A stretch of DNA of 64,000 nt from Brachyhypopomus gauderio (GCF_052324685.1 NC_135226.1:17092384-17156383); one strand, 5' to 3'. Positions 24,860-37,356 are shown, counted from the first letter of the stretch. Notes: generated by a model not told the origin, from the sequence alone. Numbers and translations: made by a program.

Positions 24860-25989
24860 AAAATGTATCACACCCCTATATCTTCTTGTAGGTTTCTTGG
24901 ACATGAGAACAGAGACACTTTCTTCAAGACGACACAGAGACATCAAATTGTGAGTTTGGACATTTGATCAAATAAATCAGCTGATTGAACTGCAGCATGT
25001 TAGTGAGGTGTGTCATGTTTGCGTAGAGCCTCTGGCCCAACCTAGAGGCTTTTACACCTATCAGCATTAACCTTTTATGTCCCAAACTTTTTAAATTTAT
25101 AACGGTCTCCCTCCCCAAATGCTAAGGGAACAAAGATTAGCAGAGTCGTGCAGCAAACAATGTCATGCTAACTTTGTCCTCAGTAGATCTCATCGTCACT
25201 CACATTACTGTTGGGGGACTTTTTGTCTTTTTCTGTCATCATTAATAAATCAATGCTAAATGTGTCAAGACCCTCTGCTACTGTCCTGCAGCTGTATGAG
25301 ATATTGTCCCGCACACCGTTCGGTGCGCTGAAGAGGGGAGAGGTTGGGGTGAGCAGGCTGATCAGTGAGAAAGTGTTCACCGCTGCTTATCCATTACACG
25401 AGGTACGAGTGTCTCCTATGTATATTGCTGTGAATTATATAAAAATAAGTAATTGAGAATTCCCTCTTTAACCTCTGTCCATTTTTAAGTAATTGCTCAG
25501 AATTTTCCCAACATTACCCTGAAACGGGCCTTTCAGCTATTCGTCTCTTTCCAGCTAGTCAGTGGTGAACTCACACCAATCGTTGTTTGTGTCAGGGTCC
25601 GTACGAGATGCCCAGAGGCCCGGTGGACCCTTGCAGTCTGAACATGAGGCAGATCTTGCACCAGTACTGGGGACGCTGGGCCTGCTGGAGGAAGTACCAG
25701 CCACTGGACCACATCCGCGAGTACTTTGGCGAGAAGGTGGCGCTCTACTTCGCCTGGCTGGGTAAGGGCTCATCAGCTCACAGGTTGGAAGGGGCAGATG
25801 AATCCAGTCATGGGAGTTTGTTGTACGTGTTTTATTTGTGTTTATTTTTTTCATGGTGTTTGACTGTAGGCAGTGCTATTGGTGAGGTGTGTTTCTGAAG
25901 ATTACAGTGCTTATCCAAATGTAAATAGTGCATGACATGTTTTACCCCACCCAACTCTACCTTAAACTTTTGACACATCTGTAAACATC

Positions 25990-26027
<38 letters not shown>

Positions 26028-29000
26028 GGGTTCTACACTGGATGGTTACTCCCTGCTGCAGGCATTGGCTTCCTCTTGTCCTTATTTGGTATCTGGCTCA
26101 TGGTCACTGACGTGCCAGCGTGAGTGACACCGACACCTTTGACCTCAGCCCAAGGAGAGTGGCCTGCCACTGACTGTGGCCCTCGACCTTTAACCCCGTG
26201 TTGATTTGTGTCTCGTAGGCATGAGGTCTGCAGCAATGCCAACAAGATCGTCATGTGTCCGCTCTGCAACATCTGCAGCTACTGGAACCTCTCTAGCATC
26301 TGCTACACGTACAGGGTGGGTTTAATGGGTTTGATGGTTCTGGAGGACCTGTGTTGAAGAGCTGTGACAAACAGAAGACCAGGTGTATACAAGGTTTTTT
26401 CTGCGATTCTCTCATAGGCGGGTTTATTGTTCGACAATGGAGGAACCGTGTTCTTCAGTATCTTCATGTCTCTGTGGGCAGTCACCTTCCTGGAGTACTG
26501 GAAACGCACCTGCTCCATCCTGGCCCACCGTTGGGACTGCTCCGAGTTCGAGGACGCCGAGGTCAGGAGATATGGCTCTTGGTGGTCATGCATTTGCGGG
26601 AAAATGTATCGCTCCATACTAGTTGTTCCAAGTTCCCGAGGACTGTGATTCTTGAATTTTAAAAACACATAATTCACCTCATCCGCTAAATACCAAGCCA
26701 CAAATGGATTAAACTTGATGTTCCATTTGGCCTATATTTGCAAACCTCTCCAACTTCATACCATGGACAGCTGAATATATAAGCATATGTCACAGGTAGG
26801 TGCAGTACTTCACGTCAGTGTTCCCCACAAGCTCCTCTATAATTCTAGGAGAGACCTAGACCAGAGTTTGCTGCCATGGCGCCCATGACCGTCCGTAACC
26901 CGGTGACAGGGACGGAGGAACCCTACTTCCCAGATACCAGCCGTTTCCGACGCATCGTCACTGGCAACATGGTCATCATCCTAATGGTGAAGCACGATGC
27001 AGCATGACAATCAACTCCCTCGTCTGCCGTCCACAGTCACGTCACGTACGATGGTTTGACGTTGAGCTTGATTTTTTTTGCAGCTTTCCGTGGTGTTGAT
27101 GTTTCTGATAGCGATTATTCTCTACCGGACTATCCTCAGCATCATCATATACAAGTCTCAGAATGCCTTTTTCATATTCTCCGTAAGTCCATTATCCCAG
27201 TGTTTTTGATTCGATCCAAGTCTAACTTGTCCTCCTGTTTGAAATATGATGTGATGAGATTATTTTTCAACATCTATTAAAGAATATGTGCTCATTTTCT
27301 GACTGAGATTATATTTTGACTTGTGTCTTTAGTAACGTTTCCTACTAGAAATACATGATACACATAATACCAAGTTAGGTCAGTTAATGGAACTATTTAC
27401 ATTACTCTGCTATTCCGGCATTGATTCTCTTCAAGCATGAACTTTGGGACTATATAGACCATGCGGTGTCCTCTCTCTTTACAGGCTGGAAGGATAGCAA
27501 GCATCACCGGCTCTGTGCTTAACTTAGTGGTTATACTTCTACTGTCCAAACTCTACACATACCTAGCTGAAGTCCTGACACGATGGGGTAAGGAGACTTA
27601 AACACTTATGAAACTTCTCAGCAGTTTGTAGTGTTCTGATGCAGCAGTGAAGAGATTATCTTGCCTCCCTGTGAGCAGAGATGCACCGGACTCAGACCAA
27701 ATTCGAAGACGCATTCATCCTCAAAGTCTTCATCTTCCAGTTTGTCAACTTCTACTCATCTCCTGTTTATATTGCATTTTTTAAGGGCAGGTGTGTATTT
27801 AGGAAACATAAACACTGTTCAGTTAGGTGAAAACGCCTCAGACAACCAATGGATTTTGTCTGCTAATTTTAAGGTTTGTTGGATACCCAGGAGACTACAA
27901 TACACTTTTTGGTATTCGAAATGAAGACGTAAGTGTGGACTCAGCTTTCATTCCTTCAGGTCTTCATCTTCATGGTCCATAATGGCCTGGAACAGGATGT
28001 GTCTCAGTAATCGTATATTTTCCTGCAGTGTGATGCCTCAGGATGTTTAATTGAGCTTGCGCAAGAGTTGTTGGTCATCATGGTAGGCAAACAAGTCATC
28101 AGTAACGTTCAAGAATTTGCTATCCCGTAAGTCTTCATCTTTCAGTTTTTAATAAAAAGCATGTTTTCTTTAAATTCCTGAACTTCTTACCTTCTCTCCC
28201 CCCCCCCCCCCCCCCCACCCCGCACCCTTACAGTAAACTGAAAACATGGTGGCACAAGAGAAAACTCCATCCAGCTCAGAAAACAAAGGAGCAGAATGAC
28301 CAAGAGAGGGTGGATCCCTGGGAAAGCGACTACGAGCTGCTGGAGTGTGAGGGTTTGTTTGATGAGTATCTGGAGATGGGTGAGTGCCCAACCTCATTCC
28401 CACATATTTACGTTTTATCATGTCTGAAGGGCTTGGGGTTAAAATAGTAGCAGATTCCTCTTCATGCATGTCTTAAGCAGAGAGTTAAATAACTGAACTT
28501 GTTCCCAAGCTGACCAGTGCCAGATCAAAAAAGCCGCCTTACAGGTCGACTCTCGCTCCCTCTGCAGTCCTGCAGTTCGGGTTCATCACCATCTTCGTGG
28601 CTGCTTGCCCCCTGGCCCCGTTCTTCGCTCTCATCAACAACTGGGTGGAGGTGCGCCTGGACGCGCAGAAGTTCGTGCGCGAGTACCGGCGGCCCGTGGC
28701 GGAGCGCGCTCAGGACATCGGGATATGGTTCACGATCCTGCAGGTCATCACCTACCTGGCCGTGGTCAGCAATGTGAGCACACCTGCTTCCCCTCCGCTT
28801 AGCCACTCTCTTTTCTCCTAGGAATTTATGCCACACACGAGCACGTTTCTCCCCCCATCTGAAAGAATTTGTTGTGGGTTTGGTTCACATAAACATAATC
28901 AGCTCATGAAAAGCTACCGCTGTGCTTGTTTAACTTCCTGTTCCTGCTAGGCTTTCCTGATCGCGTTCACGTCTGATTTCCTGCCTCGCCTTTACTACCG

Positions 29001-30317
29001 CTACACCACAGAGGGGAGTCTGAGAGGATACATTGATTTTACCCTCTCCGAAGCTCCCAGTAATTTCACCCAGAGTTTTATGCAGTGCAGGTAGGGAGTT
29101 GGATTTAACTTTTGATGGCACGTGTGACCTGCACTGTGAAGATGATGTCTGTGATGTCTAAGAGTGTCCTAAGTTTGAAACGTTCATTCTCAGGTATCGA
29201 GGCTTCCGAGACGAGAGGGGAAGACACACACCTGAGTACTACCACCTGCTGGCCATTCGACTAGGTTTCGTCATTATATTTGAGGTGTAGTGCCATATTA
29301 CTCATCCTACCAAATGTTCCACACGTCTTGAGCTACATGTAAATGTGCACATAGCCTAGAGGAATTGCTTATTCTTCTTATACACAATCTCTAACTTATC
29401 TGATGACTGACATGTCTGAAGATCTCAAAACGTTCGATCTAGAAAGCAAATGTTCCGTTCACCTATTTGATTCAGGCATTTTACAAAGAAAACCCTCACA
29501 CACATATTGCTGTTATTTTTGCTTTTGTTTAATGTATTTAATATTATTATTGTAATCCAATTATATTCTTCCTGTGTTGCTTGAGGCACAGGACCATTGG
29601 TACAAGCTCTATATACCATAAACCTGAAAACCTGTTCATTCAGATGCCTAACACCTTCGGATTCCCTAACATTTAATTCAATGCTCATATCTCAGCATGT
29701 GGTGTTCCTGATTGGTCGCACAATTGACTGGATGGTGCCAGACATCCCAGAGGAGGTGGAGATCAAGATCAAGAGAGAGCACTACATGGCGAAAGAAGCC
29801 CTGGCCGAAAACCAGGTGAGATCACCCATGTGGTCAGGATCACCCATGTGGTCAGGGTCACCCATGTGGTCAGGTTTGAAGCATATTAATGACATATGAA
29901 TGACAATGGGACAATGACTATGTTAATGTGTCGATTTGGCTGTTGTGTGATAACTTGAGTAACTTATGTGAGTAACTTAAGAAGCATAAGTGAATAAAAA
30001 ATGTGCAAAACGCTGAAGTTCCCCTGAAGGTCTGTGAGGTAGATATGACGTTGTTCCTCGTCTTCAGACATGCTGAAAAATAACCAAGAAAAAAATACAC
30101 TTCTGATACTAAAAGAAAATGTAGTATCAGACAGCAGGGAGGATCTTTCACTCCGTTTATTCCTGTTCAGCCTCTCGAAGAAGCAGTCCTGGAAGAGACC
30201 CCACGCCAAGACTACGAGCTTCGCCACAGAGGAAGACCTCAGAGTTCGGTGGACACTCCTCACGACACTGCTTCTCCTCCACCAAGTCTGACCCACGTAC
30301 CCAAGGGTGACCTCTAA
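21674..30317 (+). CDS. ano7: Anoctamin 7 (TMEM16G), complete
   Basis: Twenty-three exons in agreed phase: 21674-21775, 23001-23049, 23546-23694, 24180-24287, 24498-24634, 24892-24949, 25292-25402, 25596-25761, 26029-26119, 26219-26315, 26418-26561, 26849-26986, 27084-27182, 27485-27587, 27679-27790, 27874-27928, 28029-28126, 28234-28379, 28568-28773, 28951-29090, 29194-29284, 29696-29815 and 30171-30317. The total is 2667 bases (888 aa). The N-terminal dimerisation domain spans residues 1 to about 290 ([27 protein letters not shown]); the ten-helix TMEM16 fold follows. ANO7-specific stretches include [20 protein letters not shown] and [19 protein letters not shown]. Acidic Ca2+ ligands are present: E602, E650 and E653 (EYLE), and E682 and D686 (EVRLD). 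The partner asparagine four residues before E602 is Ser598. TMEM16 proteins are Ca2+-dependent scramblases or channels; ANO7 is prostate-enriched in mammals and its activity is debated. Human ANO7 has a longer N-terminus; an upstream exon is not excluded. Confidence 0.95.
21780..21851. repeat. (GT)n microsatellite starting at the ano7 exon 1 donor
   Basis: About 36 GT units begin four bases after the exon 1 splice junction, so the donor GTACGT runs directly into the repeat. Confidence 0.95.
22816..22923. repeat. Palindromic compound microsatellite (CT)n-(TA)n-(GA)n
   Basis: Roughly 38 bases of CT repeat, 26 of TA and 36 of GA. The left edge ATTTC is the complement of the right edge GAAAT, so almost the whole 108 bases forms an inverted repeat. 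It sits in ano7 intron 1, about 80 bases upstream of the exon 2 acceptor. Confidence 0.95.
23156..23212. repeat. (GT)n microsatellite in ano7 intron 2
   Basis: About 28 uninterrupted GT units, roughly 100 bases past the exon 2 donor. Confidence 0.97.
24361..24441. repeat. (CA)n microsatellite in ano7 intron 4
   Basis: About 40 CA units with one TA interruption. It ends about 56 bases before the exon 5 acceptor. Confidence 0.97.
24820..24857. repeat. (CA)n microsatellite in ano7 intron 5
   Basis: About 19 CA units ending 34 bases before the exon 6 acceptor. Confidence 0.95.
25993..26025 (+). repeat. (CT)n forming the polypyrimidine tract of ano7 exon 9
   Basis: About 16 CT units end directly in the CAG acceptor at 26026-26028. 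Confidence 0.95.
28198..28216 (+). repeat. Homopolymer C19 near the ano7 exon 18 acceptor
   Basis: Nineteen C in a row, 17 bases before the exon 18 acceptor at 28233. It makes most of the polypyrimidine tract. Confidence 0.95.
29821..29874 (+). repeat. 18-bp tandem repeat, three copies, in ano7 intron 22
   Basis: ATCACCCATGTGGTCAGG in three copies, one base changed in the third. It starts five bases after the exon 22 junction, overlapping the donor context. Confidence 0.92.
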
Positions 30318-32582
30318 CATTTGACCTTTGTCATGGAGATGGAAAAGGTGGAATGGGTGTCTGAGGAAAGCAGGCAGAGGTTGTTGCCGGGCCCACCAAA
30401 CCAAGCATGAACCAGTCACAAGGCTGATATTAACTCTGTGATTTAAAATCAGTTTGAAAGTAACTCTAAAGAGGTTGGTGAAGACGTCATGAGATTTAAC
30501 ACTCATTTTCTGGCCTCCTTGTGTCTTTCTTGTGTATATTTGTATACTATTGCACAACTACCAAGATTCAAAGTATTCAGTCGTTACCCATGTAGTAGTT
30601 AGAAGGGGGACTAAAAAATACATTTAAAAACTCCTTTGCTTGTCTTAATACTTTTAAAAATGGAATTTTCTGTTGTTTCATCTTGATATGTATTTCATGA
30701 AACGCTATTTTAGCCAAACGTCCCTAAACACATCCTAGTTATTGTTTCTGCCAGGGTAAAGGGCTGTTTTCTCACCAGGGATTATTAAAACAACAGTCTG
30801 CTGATAAAGGTTTGAACAGGACCCATGCAGGTTTGGCTCCAGGGATGTATTAGTGCTTAGCATCATCCCCTGGTGAACACTGAGTCCTCTTAGCTAGAAT
30901 ATGTTCATACAGGATGTCAACCTTTTCAGTTGAATTAAATTAACTTTATTTTTCCAACCAAGGCTGGATTTTTTTGTTGCTTTTATCTCGAACACTAAAC
31001 AACTTAAACAATTACAACACGTAACACAACATTCACAAAAATGAAAGCAAAAAACGTATTGCTAACCTTTCTGTTCAAAATTATTTATGGAATTATTATG
31101 CATCACTGTAATAAATATTATTTATATTTATAAATAATATTGTAATCAATGTTATTAAATTATTGTGAATTATTTATTATTATTGCAATGTTATTGTATA
31201 AAACACTGAAATAAATATTATTTATATTTATCTTAATTAAATGGATTTCAAGCTTATAGACCCAGATAAAGCTCAAGTACAAACCAACTATTTAACTGTT
31301 TTCTGCTGTTTAAATGTAATTTAAAATCTCACCATCACTACACGATTATGCGACCAGAATGATTAAAAATAACAATCCTGTCATTTTGTGATATAAAAAG
31401 TTGTAAAATGTTTATACATGTGATGATGGATGGATCATATTTTGTAGTAAACGTGACAGAGAGCGTGTGAAGACAGCAGCAGTGATACCCACCACCACAC
31501 ACACGTCTGTCTGTGACTGTTTCCGCTTTCACACACACAGATGTGGGCGGGGCCACCTGCTCAAAGGGTTTCCCGGCTTTTCCCAACTCGGGCCTGTCTC
31601 AGGTCTATTTTTTGTGATCTTTCGTGTTTTTGTCCGATGGGATACCAGTTTAATTGTAGCTCGTGGTTTTCCAAGAACATAGTTACGTTAGCTGTCCTAC
31701 ATTCAACTCAAATACAGCCAGCTTTAAATAGTTATATGTGTGTTTTTTTAATTAGCGAGGGCGGTTATCAGGGAGTGAGCACAGTTAGCTAGCTGACTAG
31801 CACTTTGACAACATGGAGAAATATTGACTCATTAATGTTCACATTTACGGCGTTTAGCGGGTGATCGTGTACAGATCGATGTGGGTAGCTACAAAAGTAC
31901 AAATATAGCTGGCTAGCTGACAGTTTAAGTTAGTTAGCTAACTAGTTGTCTAACTTGGAAGAGTTAGCTGCATGACTATAACCTTTAGCCCCCTGTATGA
32001 TATGTGGATGTATAATGAAGGGTACCGGCCCATGGTTCATTGTGTGGGTCGATGTACAGTAAGTATAACTAATAAATAAATACCTAGTTAGCTATTTCTG
32101 TCTAGGTAACTGTCTTCATAGTTAGTTAGCTAGGTATCATGGCTTGGCCATGCTCAAAATTCAGATATTTTGGACAGTTTTATGTATCATTATCAAAGTT
32201 TGAGTTCTTGATTCATTAGAGATGTAATCAATAAAATGCAAATGATCTCTTACTGCCATTTGCACGAGTAGTTCCACGACCAAAACTTTCACTTAAAATG
32301 TTGAATTCCAGTTGTGTAAGGTGGTCTTGAGTACACATTTGAGCTCCAGTATCTATTGACCGTTTAGTTATGAACCCAAATAATGACAACCCTGTTGTCC
32401 TTGTAGGTGTCCCAGTGATTGATTTAGAATGATTTAATATTGAACAACTCAGGAAGCCATTTGTCTGATAGTCGCATCTCTTCTACCATCACAACAGGCC
32501 CCGGGCCTTTGAAACGGGGTGGGAGACGGATACAGAGGAGTCTGCATAGCCCTACGGCTGAGTGAGGACGGTCTGCGCAAGG
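30318..32582. other. ano7 3' flank and rnf168 upstream region
   Basis: No coding exon is supported. The part near 31.7-32.1 kb contains many GTTAGCTAGCTAG-like words and may hold the rnf168 promoter and a non-coding first exon. The junction that opens rnf168 coding exon 1 was not located. A possible dispersed-repeat edge is seen near 30930. Confidence 0.45.
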
Positions 32583-35500
32583 ATGCCGCCTGTATCAGAG
32601 ACTGACATGCAGTTGGTGCACGAGGGTCCTGGAAAACTCGTGCGGGCCGACTGCTTGTGTCCCGTCTGCCTGGAGATCTTTCTGGAGCCGGTCACGCTGC
32701 CATGTAAACACACCTTTTGCAAAGCCTGCTTCCTGGAGACCGTGGATAAGGCCAACATGTGCTGTCCTTTGTGCCGAAAGCGAGTGTCTAGCTGGGCCAG
32801 ACTCAACAGCAGGAACAAGACCCTGGTGAACGCGGAGCTGTGGAGACGCATCCAGGAAGACTTTCCTGTACAGTGCCAGCGGAGGTTAAACGGGGTTGAG
32901 GATGAGGACGATATGAATGGCACGTTTACTTAATTTACTTGGGGAACCATGGTGGTGTCTCTCTGTATTGTCCATTTTGGTTGGGTGTGTTTTGTGTGTT
33001 TTTCATAGCATGCTGCCAAGCTGCCAACATCTGAGTAGTGAAGAAATAACACTTACCGTCAAAGTTTAGTTGTCTCTGCGGTCTTAAGACACTTGATTTA
33101 TCTCTTTATTCAATGAAGCAGTTGTGTTAGAACAGGGACACTATGAAGATTCTGCAGGACAAGCTTTGAGATTTGGATGGTGATGTCACAAATCCAAAAT
33201 GCTAAGTGATGAGACCTCCCTGTTAAACAGCACTGAATTTGAGGTGCAGTAGATGTAATGTCAAATTGATGACTTCCCACCAGGACATTAATGTTGAATT
33301 TGGACTAATTTGGAAAAAATGTGATTAATGTTATCACTTTGTAAGGAAATGACACTAGATCATTCAAACTTTGATATAAATAAGCCAATGCAGAACGGAA
33401 CTTCATCTCTTTGGCATTTTGATTGGCAGTAAATTTTCAAGATTTTATACCCTAAATGACCCCTGCCCCCCTCTCCTCTTCCCACAGCACTAATTCCAAA
33501 GCCCAGGGTTAGTCAACCGGGAGAGCTCAGGCAAGAATATGAGGACGAGATTAGCAAGGTGAGATCAGGATGAACTGTAATGATGGGGACTTTGACTGTG
33601 AGTGCAGCATGTGTGCAAGGACACGCCTTTTTAAAATTTATATTTGTTTATTATTTACATGCTGTGACACTTTTTGTCTGCCTGCAAAAATGTTCCATTG
33701 CCCCATGTTCGACTGCCACTCAAAACTAAATACGCTTTGCACATATCCCGTACCACAAGACCCGGGAGACGTTTGACACGTCCTTGCGTCTTTCCTGTGC
33801 TGCAGTTTGCAGAAGAAAAGCGTGCGCTGGAGGAGGCGGAGAGGAAGGCCAGCGAGGACTACATCCAGCGTCTCCTGGCCGAGGAGCAGCAGCGCGTGTT
33901 GGAGCAGAGGAGGAGGCAGGAGGAGAGGCTGGAGGAAGACGAGAGACTCGCTAGAGTGCTCAGCAAAGAGCTGGTACGTCCCAGAGCACCTACAGCCTGA
34001 CTTGTAGGAGTGAACAGGCCTGGTTTACGCCGGCACAAGATGGCAAACTGATTCCAGGTACTTGGTATGTGGTTAAAGTCTTGAGCTATGTTTTTAACGT
34101 CAGCTCTTATTTGGGGGATTTGAGGTGCAAAGCATGCTGGGGCTTCATGGTTTATGTTGTTATGAATGCATTGGTGAGGAAAAGAACATTGAGATCTACC
34201 AGTTTGCCTGAATGGAAAATTACTGCAGACACTATTTAAAATATTTAATATAATTCATAAGCTTTCATTTGCTTTTGTTTAAATCCAGACAGTCTCGGTT
34301 TTTATAATCATTGACCAATAGTTTGTTTATTTCTTTTTAACTGTTACATGCTAATGCTTTGGGTAATGAGCTGAAATCTGAGTTGGTTTCAGTTTCCACA
34401 GATGGTGCTGCAATCAGATTTCGAGTTTCCGGTGAGGTTCTTCCCATAATGCATCAGATGCTTGCAACCATAGGTTCCTCTCCTGCATTTTCTGAGTACC
34501 GGCCACATCGACAAAAACAGCATTGTCAGCTGATCGCATGGTTCCACACGAGACCCTTAGTTGTAAAGTTACTAAGCATTTATTTATAGAAATTGTGTGA
34601 GTGCAAAAACAGAGGAACCTTTGAATATGTGTGTTAAGAATGACTTTGCCTTTGTCAGCTAGGGATGCGTCACAATATTAGAGGGTCTGCACAGATGCAG
34701 GACTCTTGAGAATACGGAAGCTGTCATCCGCCAGTCTAACTAGAGGTTTTTCAGTGTTTTCTAGCCACCATGCCACCTGACCGCTGATACATCTCACACT
34801 TCACGTCCCTGACACTCAGGGAGTGCAAAGATTAACTTCTCGTAGCTTCTGTCCATCTGGCACTTGTGTACGCACTTGACAGTGAAGTCAAGCGTAAGAG
34901 AGAGTTTGAGTACGGATGCTGACAGCGACAGTGTTGATGTACTGAGAAGCTTAAGTAATTTAAAATCAGATTTGACCCCTCATCCCTGATGCACATCTGC
35001 TTATCTAACATGACATCAGAGACTTTTGACTCAAAGCCAGCTGTTAACCACACACCACACAGGCAATCGTGGGCTCAGCCGGAGGGGGGGTATAGCTGTT
35101 TAGGTATAACACCTAAACATAAATGCATAATAACATAAATGCAACTACGCACGTGCAGTCAGGAGTTTAGTTAGGGCTGAACGATTTTGGAAAATAATCT
35201 AATTGCAATTTTTAATCTATAAATTGCGATTGCGATTTAAAATCGTGATATTTTCCCACTTTTCATTTTTTATACAGCTCAGGTACGGGGTTGCCAACTT
35301 TTTCACTATATCACTTGTTCACTATATTAACAGGCATCATGTCTTTCACTATGAACTCCGTTACTGCCCGAGTTATTTCAGCGTGCCGCTTCCAATTACA
35401 TCCATAAGGAATTACACTTTCAAACGGTTCGGTCAGTGAACCCTGTCTGCTGGACCGCAGTCAAGCTATCCGCGCTTTTGCGATTCATCCTTGCTTTAAA

Positions 35501-37356
35501 TCCTATTGCGCCTATACGTGATTTTACGGTATTTCGCTGCTCACCGCATACTAAAGCTGTATAAGCGCAGAGAAACACTTTTGCGTATTTGAAGATGCAG
35601 CACTGGTCGTTGGCATTTTAGCCTTACAAATATCATACAAGGCTTTGTGGTGTTTTTTTTTATGCTGAAGGAGGTTTGTAGTGTTACCTCGCGTCGGAGC
35701 AACAGTAGCAAGACACGTTTTGCAAGGTACCTGACGTTGAGCAGCATCTTTTTAAAAGCCAAAGTAATTTCACACAACTGATGTGCTGCCCCTCTTTGGT
35801 ATTAGACTTTCAGTTGTGTCAGCTTCTGTGGAGCCTGAAGCCATTGTGCAACAAGTTAAAGTGCGCTGTGTTAACTTCACTTCTCCACCTCCCTGCCTCC
35901 TGCTCGAGTTTGCTCCGTTCGTCCTCTGCTCGGCTCGCTCCCAAGTCACGTGACCAGTTTAAATCGCAGCCTGTGCGATTAGAGAATCACGTTTTAAAAT
36001 ATCGCGAGATTATCGCAAATGCAATTAATCTTTCAGCCCTAAGTTTAGTGAGTGTGATCGGAGGATGTTCACGCCCTTTAAAACGTGAGCTCCAAGCAAC
36101 ATCTTCAGGTGCTTCTTTGAGAACCACACCAAAAACCTGATGTGCACCCCTTGGATACATCGACCCATAATACACGTATCATCGTGAGCATAGTACGACC
36201 AGCCAGTCGGCAACGGACGGTGGACACCATGAAATCAATGTGGGGTTTGGTCCATTACAAAAAGCAGTCTGGAAACGAGTGTTTGACGCTTTTACCTTTC
36301 TGTTCGTGTAGAACCCCAGCAAGGTTTTGGAACCTCAGAGAGACATTAAACAGAACAATGCTGCTTCAGACAAGAAAAAGAAACCCGTCGCTGGACACAT
36401 TGAGAAGTGGGTTTTCTTCCTCTTGTGTGGTTGTCCTTCCAGTTGTGTGCTTATGCATCTTAATTATTTATGTATTTCAGTATGAATGATTTTATCTGAA
36501 TCTGAATTACTTTGAATTTTGTTGTGCCTTAGGTTTCTGTGTGCAGTGCCTTATGGACAGCCACACTGTGAGACCAGTTCTGCCTCCATAGTTTTGACCA
36601 ATGAGGTTCGTTCTCTATGGTGCCTTTCGACATCCTTGCCCTGCATGCATATTTAGGATATTTCATGTCACTCACATTTCCTCTGTGAAACGATACTGTT
36701 AATCCTTCTATTAATTATGCTGTTTACTTCTCCAGGAAGCCATTCTGAACACACGGTCAACACTTTCGCCATGTCCTGCAGAGCCTTGTGGTCTCGAAGC
36801 TCCAGCCTCGACGTCCTGCTGCACACCGCGCGACTTGAACTCTGACCCTGACCCTGGCGAGCAGCTCCCCGCCACCGCCGAGAGCAGCGGGCTCTCCAAG
36901 AGGAAGATGGAAGACGCAGGGCTGGCGTGCGAGGCCGACCCGAACAAGAGGCAGCGCGGCTGTCCATGGGGCGGGCCCAGCCAGCGGGAGCTGATGGTGC
37001 AGGAGGAGGAGGCCCTGAGGAGACGCTGGCAGCAGGAGGAGTTGGACCGGCAGCTGGCCCTGCGTCTCCAGAGGGAGCTGGACCGCGAGAATGCCGTGGA
37101 CCGCAGGAAGGGTTCCGCCGACGGCTACCCGCTCAGGCAGAGGACCAGCCCCGCCGAGGCCACCGCCGGCATCAGCAGCCCGGGAGAAGACAGCAGGGTG
37201 GCCAGGAAGGGAGAGGCCACGCCCAGCGCTCGGCCCAATGGGAAGACGTCTAAGGAAAGGCACTCGCCCCCATCTGCCTCGACAGCACAGACGCGCACCA
37301 AGCAGAAGCAAACCACCCTGACCGAGATTTACCCCGGCTTCGGCAACGGAATGTAA
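32583..37356 (+). CDS. rnf168: E3 ubiquitin ligase RNF168 (DNA double-strand-break response)
   Basis: Six exons: 32583-32919, 33488-33558, 33806-33973, 36312-36406, 36533-36605 and 36736-37356. They total 1365 bases (454 aa; human 571). The RING lies at residues 26 to about 64 (CPVCLEIFLEPVTLPCKHTFC, CCPLCRKRV). The UMI and first LR motif follow (PGELRQEYEDEISK, KASEDYIQRLLAEE), then MIU1 (DERLARVLSKEL). After a short, low-conservation linker come MIU2 (ELDRQLALRLQREL) and the second LR motif (RRKGSADGYPLR). RNF168 reads RNF8-made ubiquitin at breaks and ubiquitylates H2A at K13/K15 in the nucleus, recruiting 53BP1. The UMI and MIU1 favour RNF168 over RNF169. Exon 1 appears to use a GC donor (see findings). 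The C-terminus carries QTTLTEIY, a PIP-box-like motif. Next-door tm4sf19 matches the human 3q29 order. Confidence 0.92.
35172..36041. mobile_element. Non-autonomous hAT-type element (MITE-like) in rnf168 intron 3
   Basis: Terminal inverted repeats begin TAGGGCTGAACGATT on the left and TAGGGCTGAAAGATT on the right (read inward). The element is flanked by an identical 8-base target duplication, AGTTTAGT, at 35164-35171 and 36042-36049, the size that hAT transposases make. The body is 870 bases, rich in GCGATT-like words near both ends, and encodes no recognisable transposase. An intact autonomous partner would have moved it in trans. The perfect target duplication suggests a fairly recent insertion. 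Confidence 0.85.
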
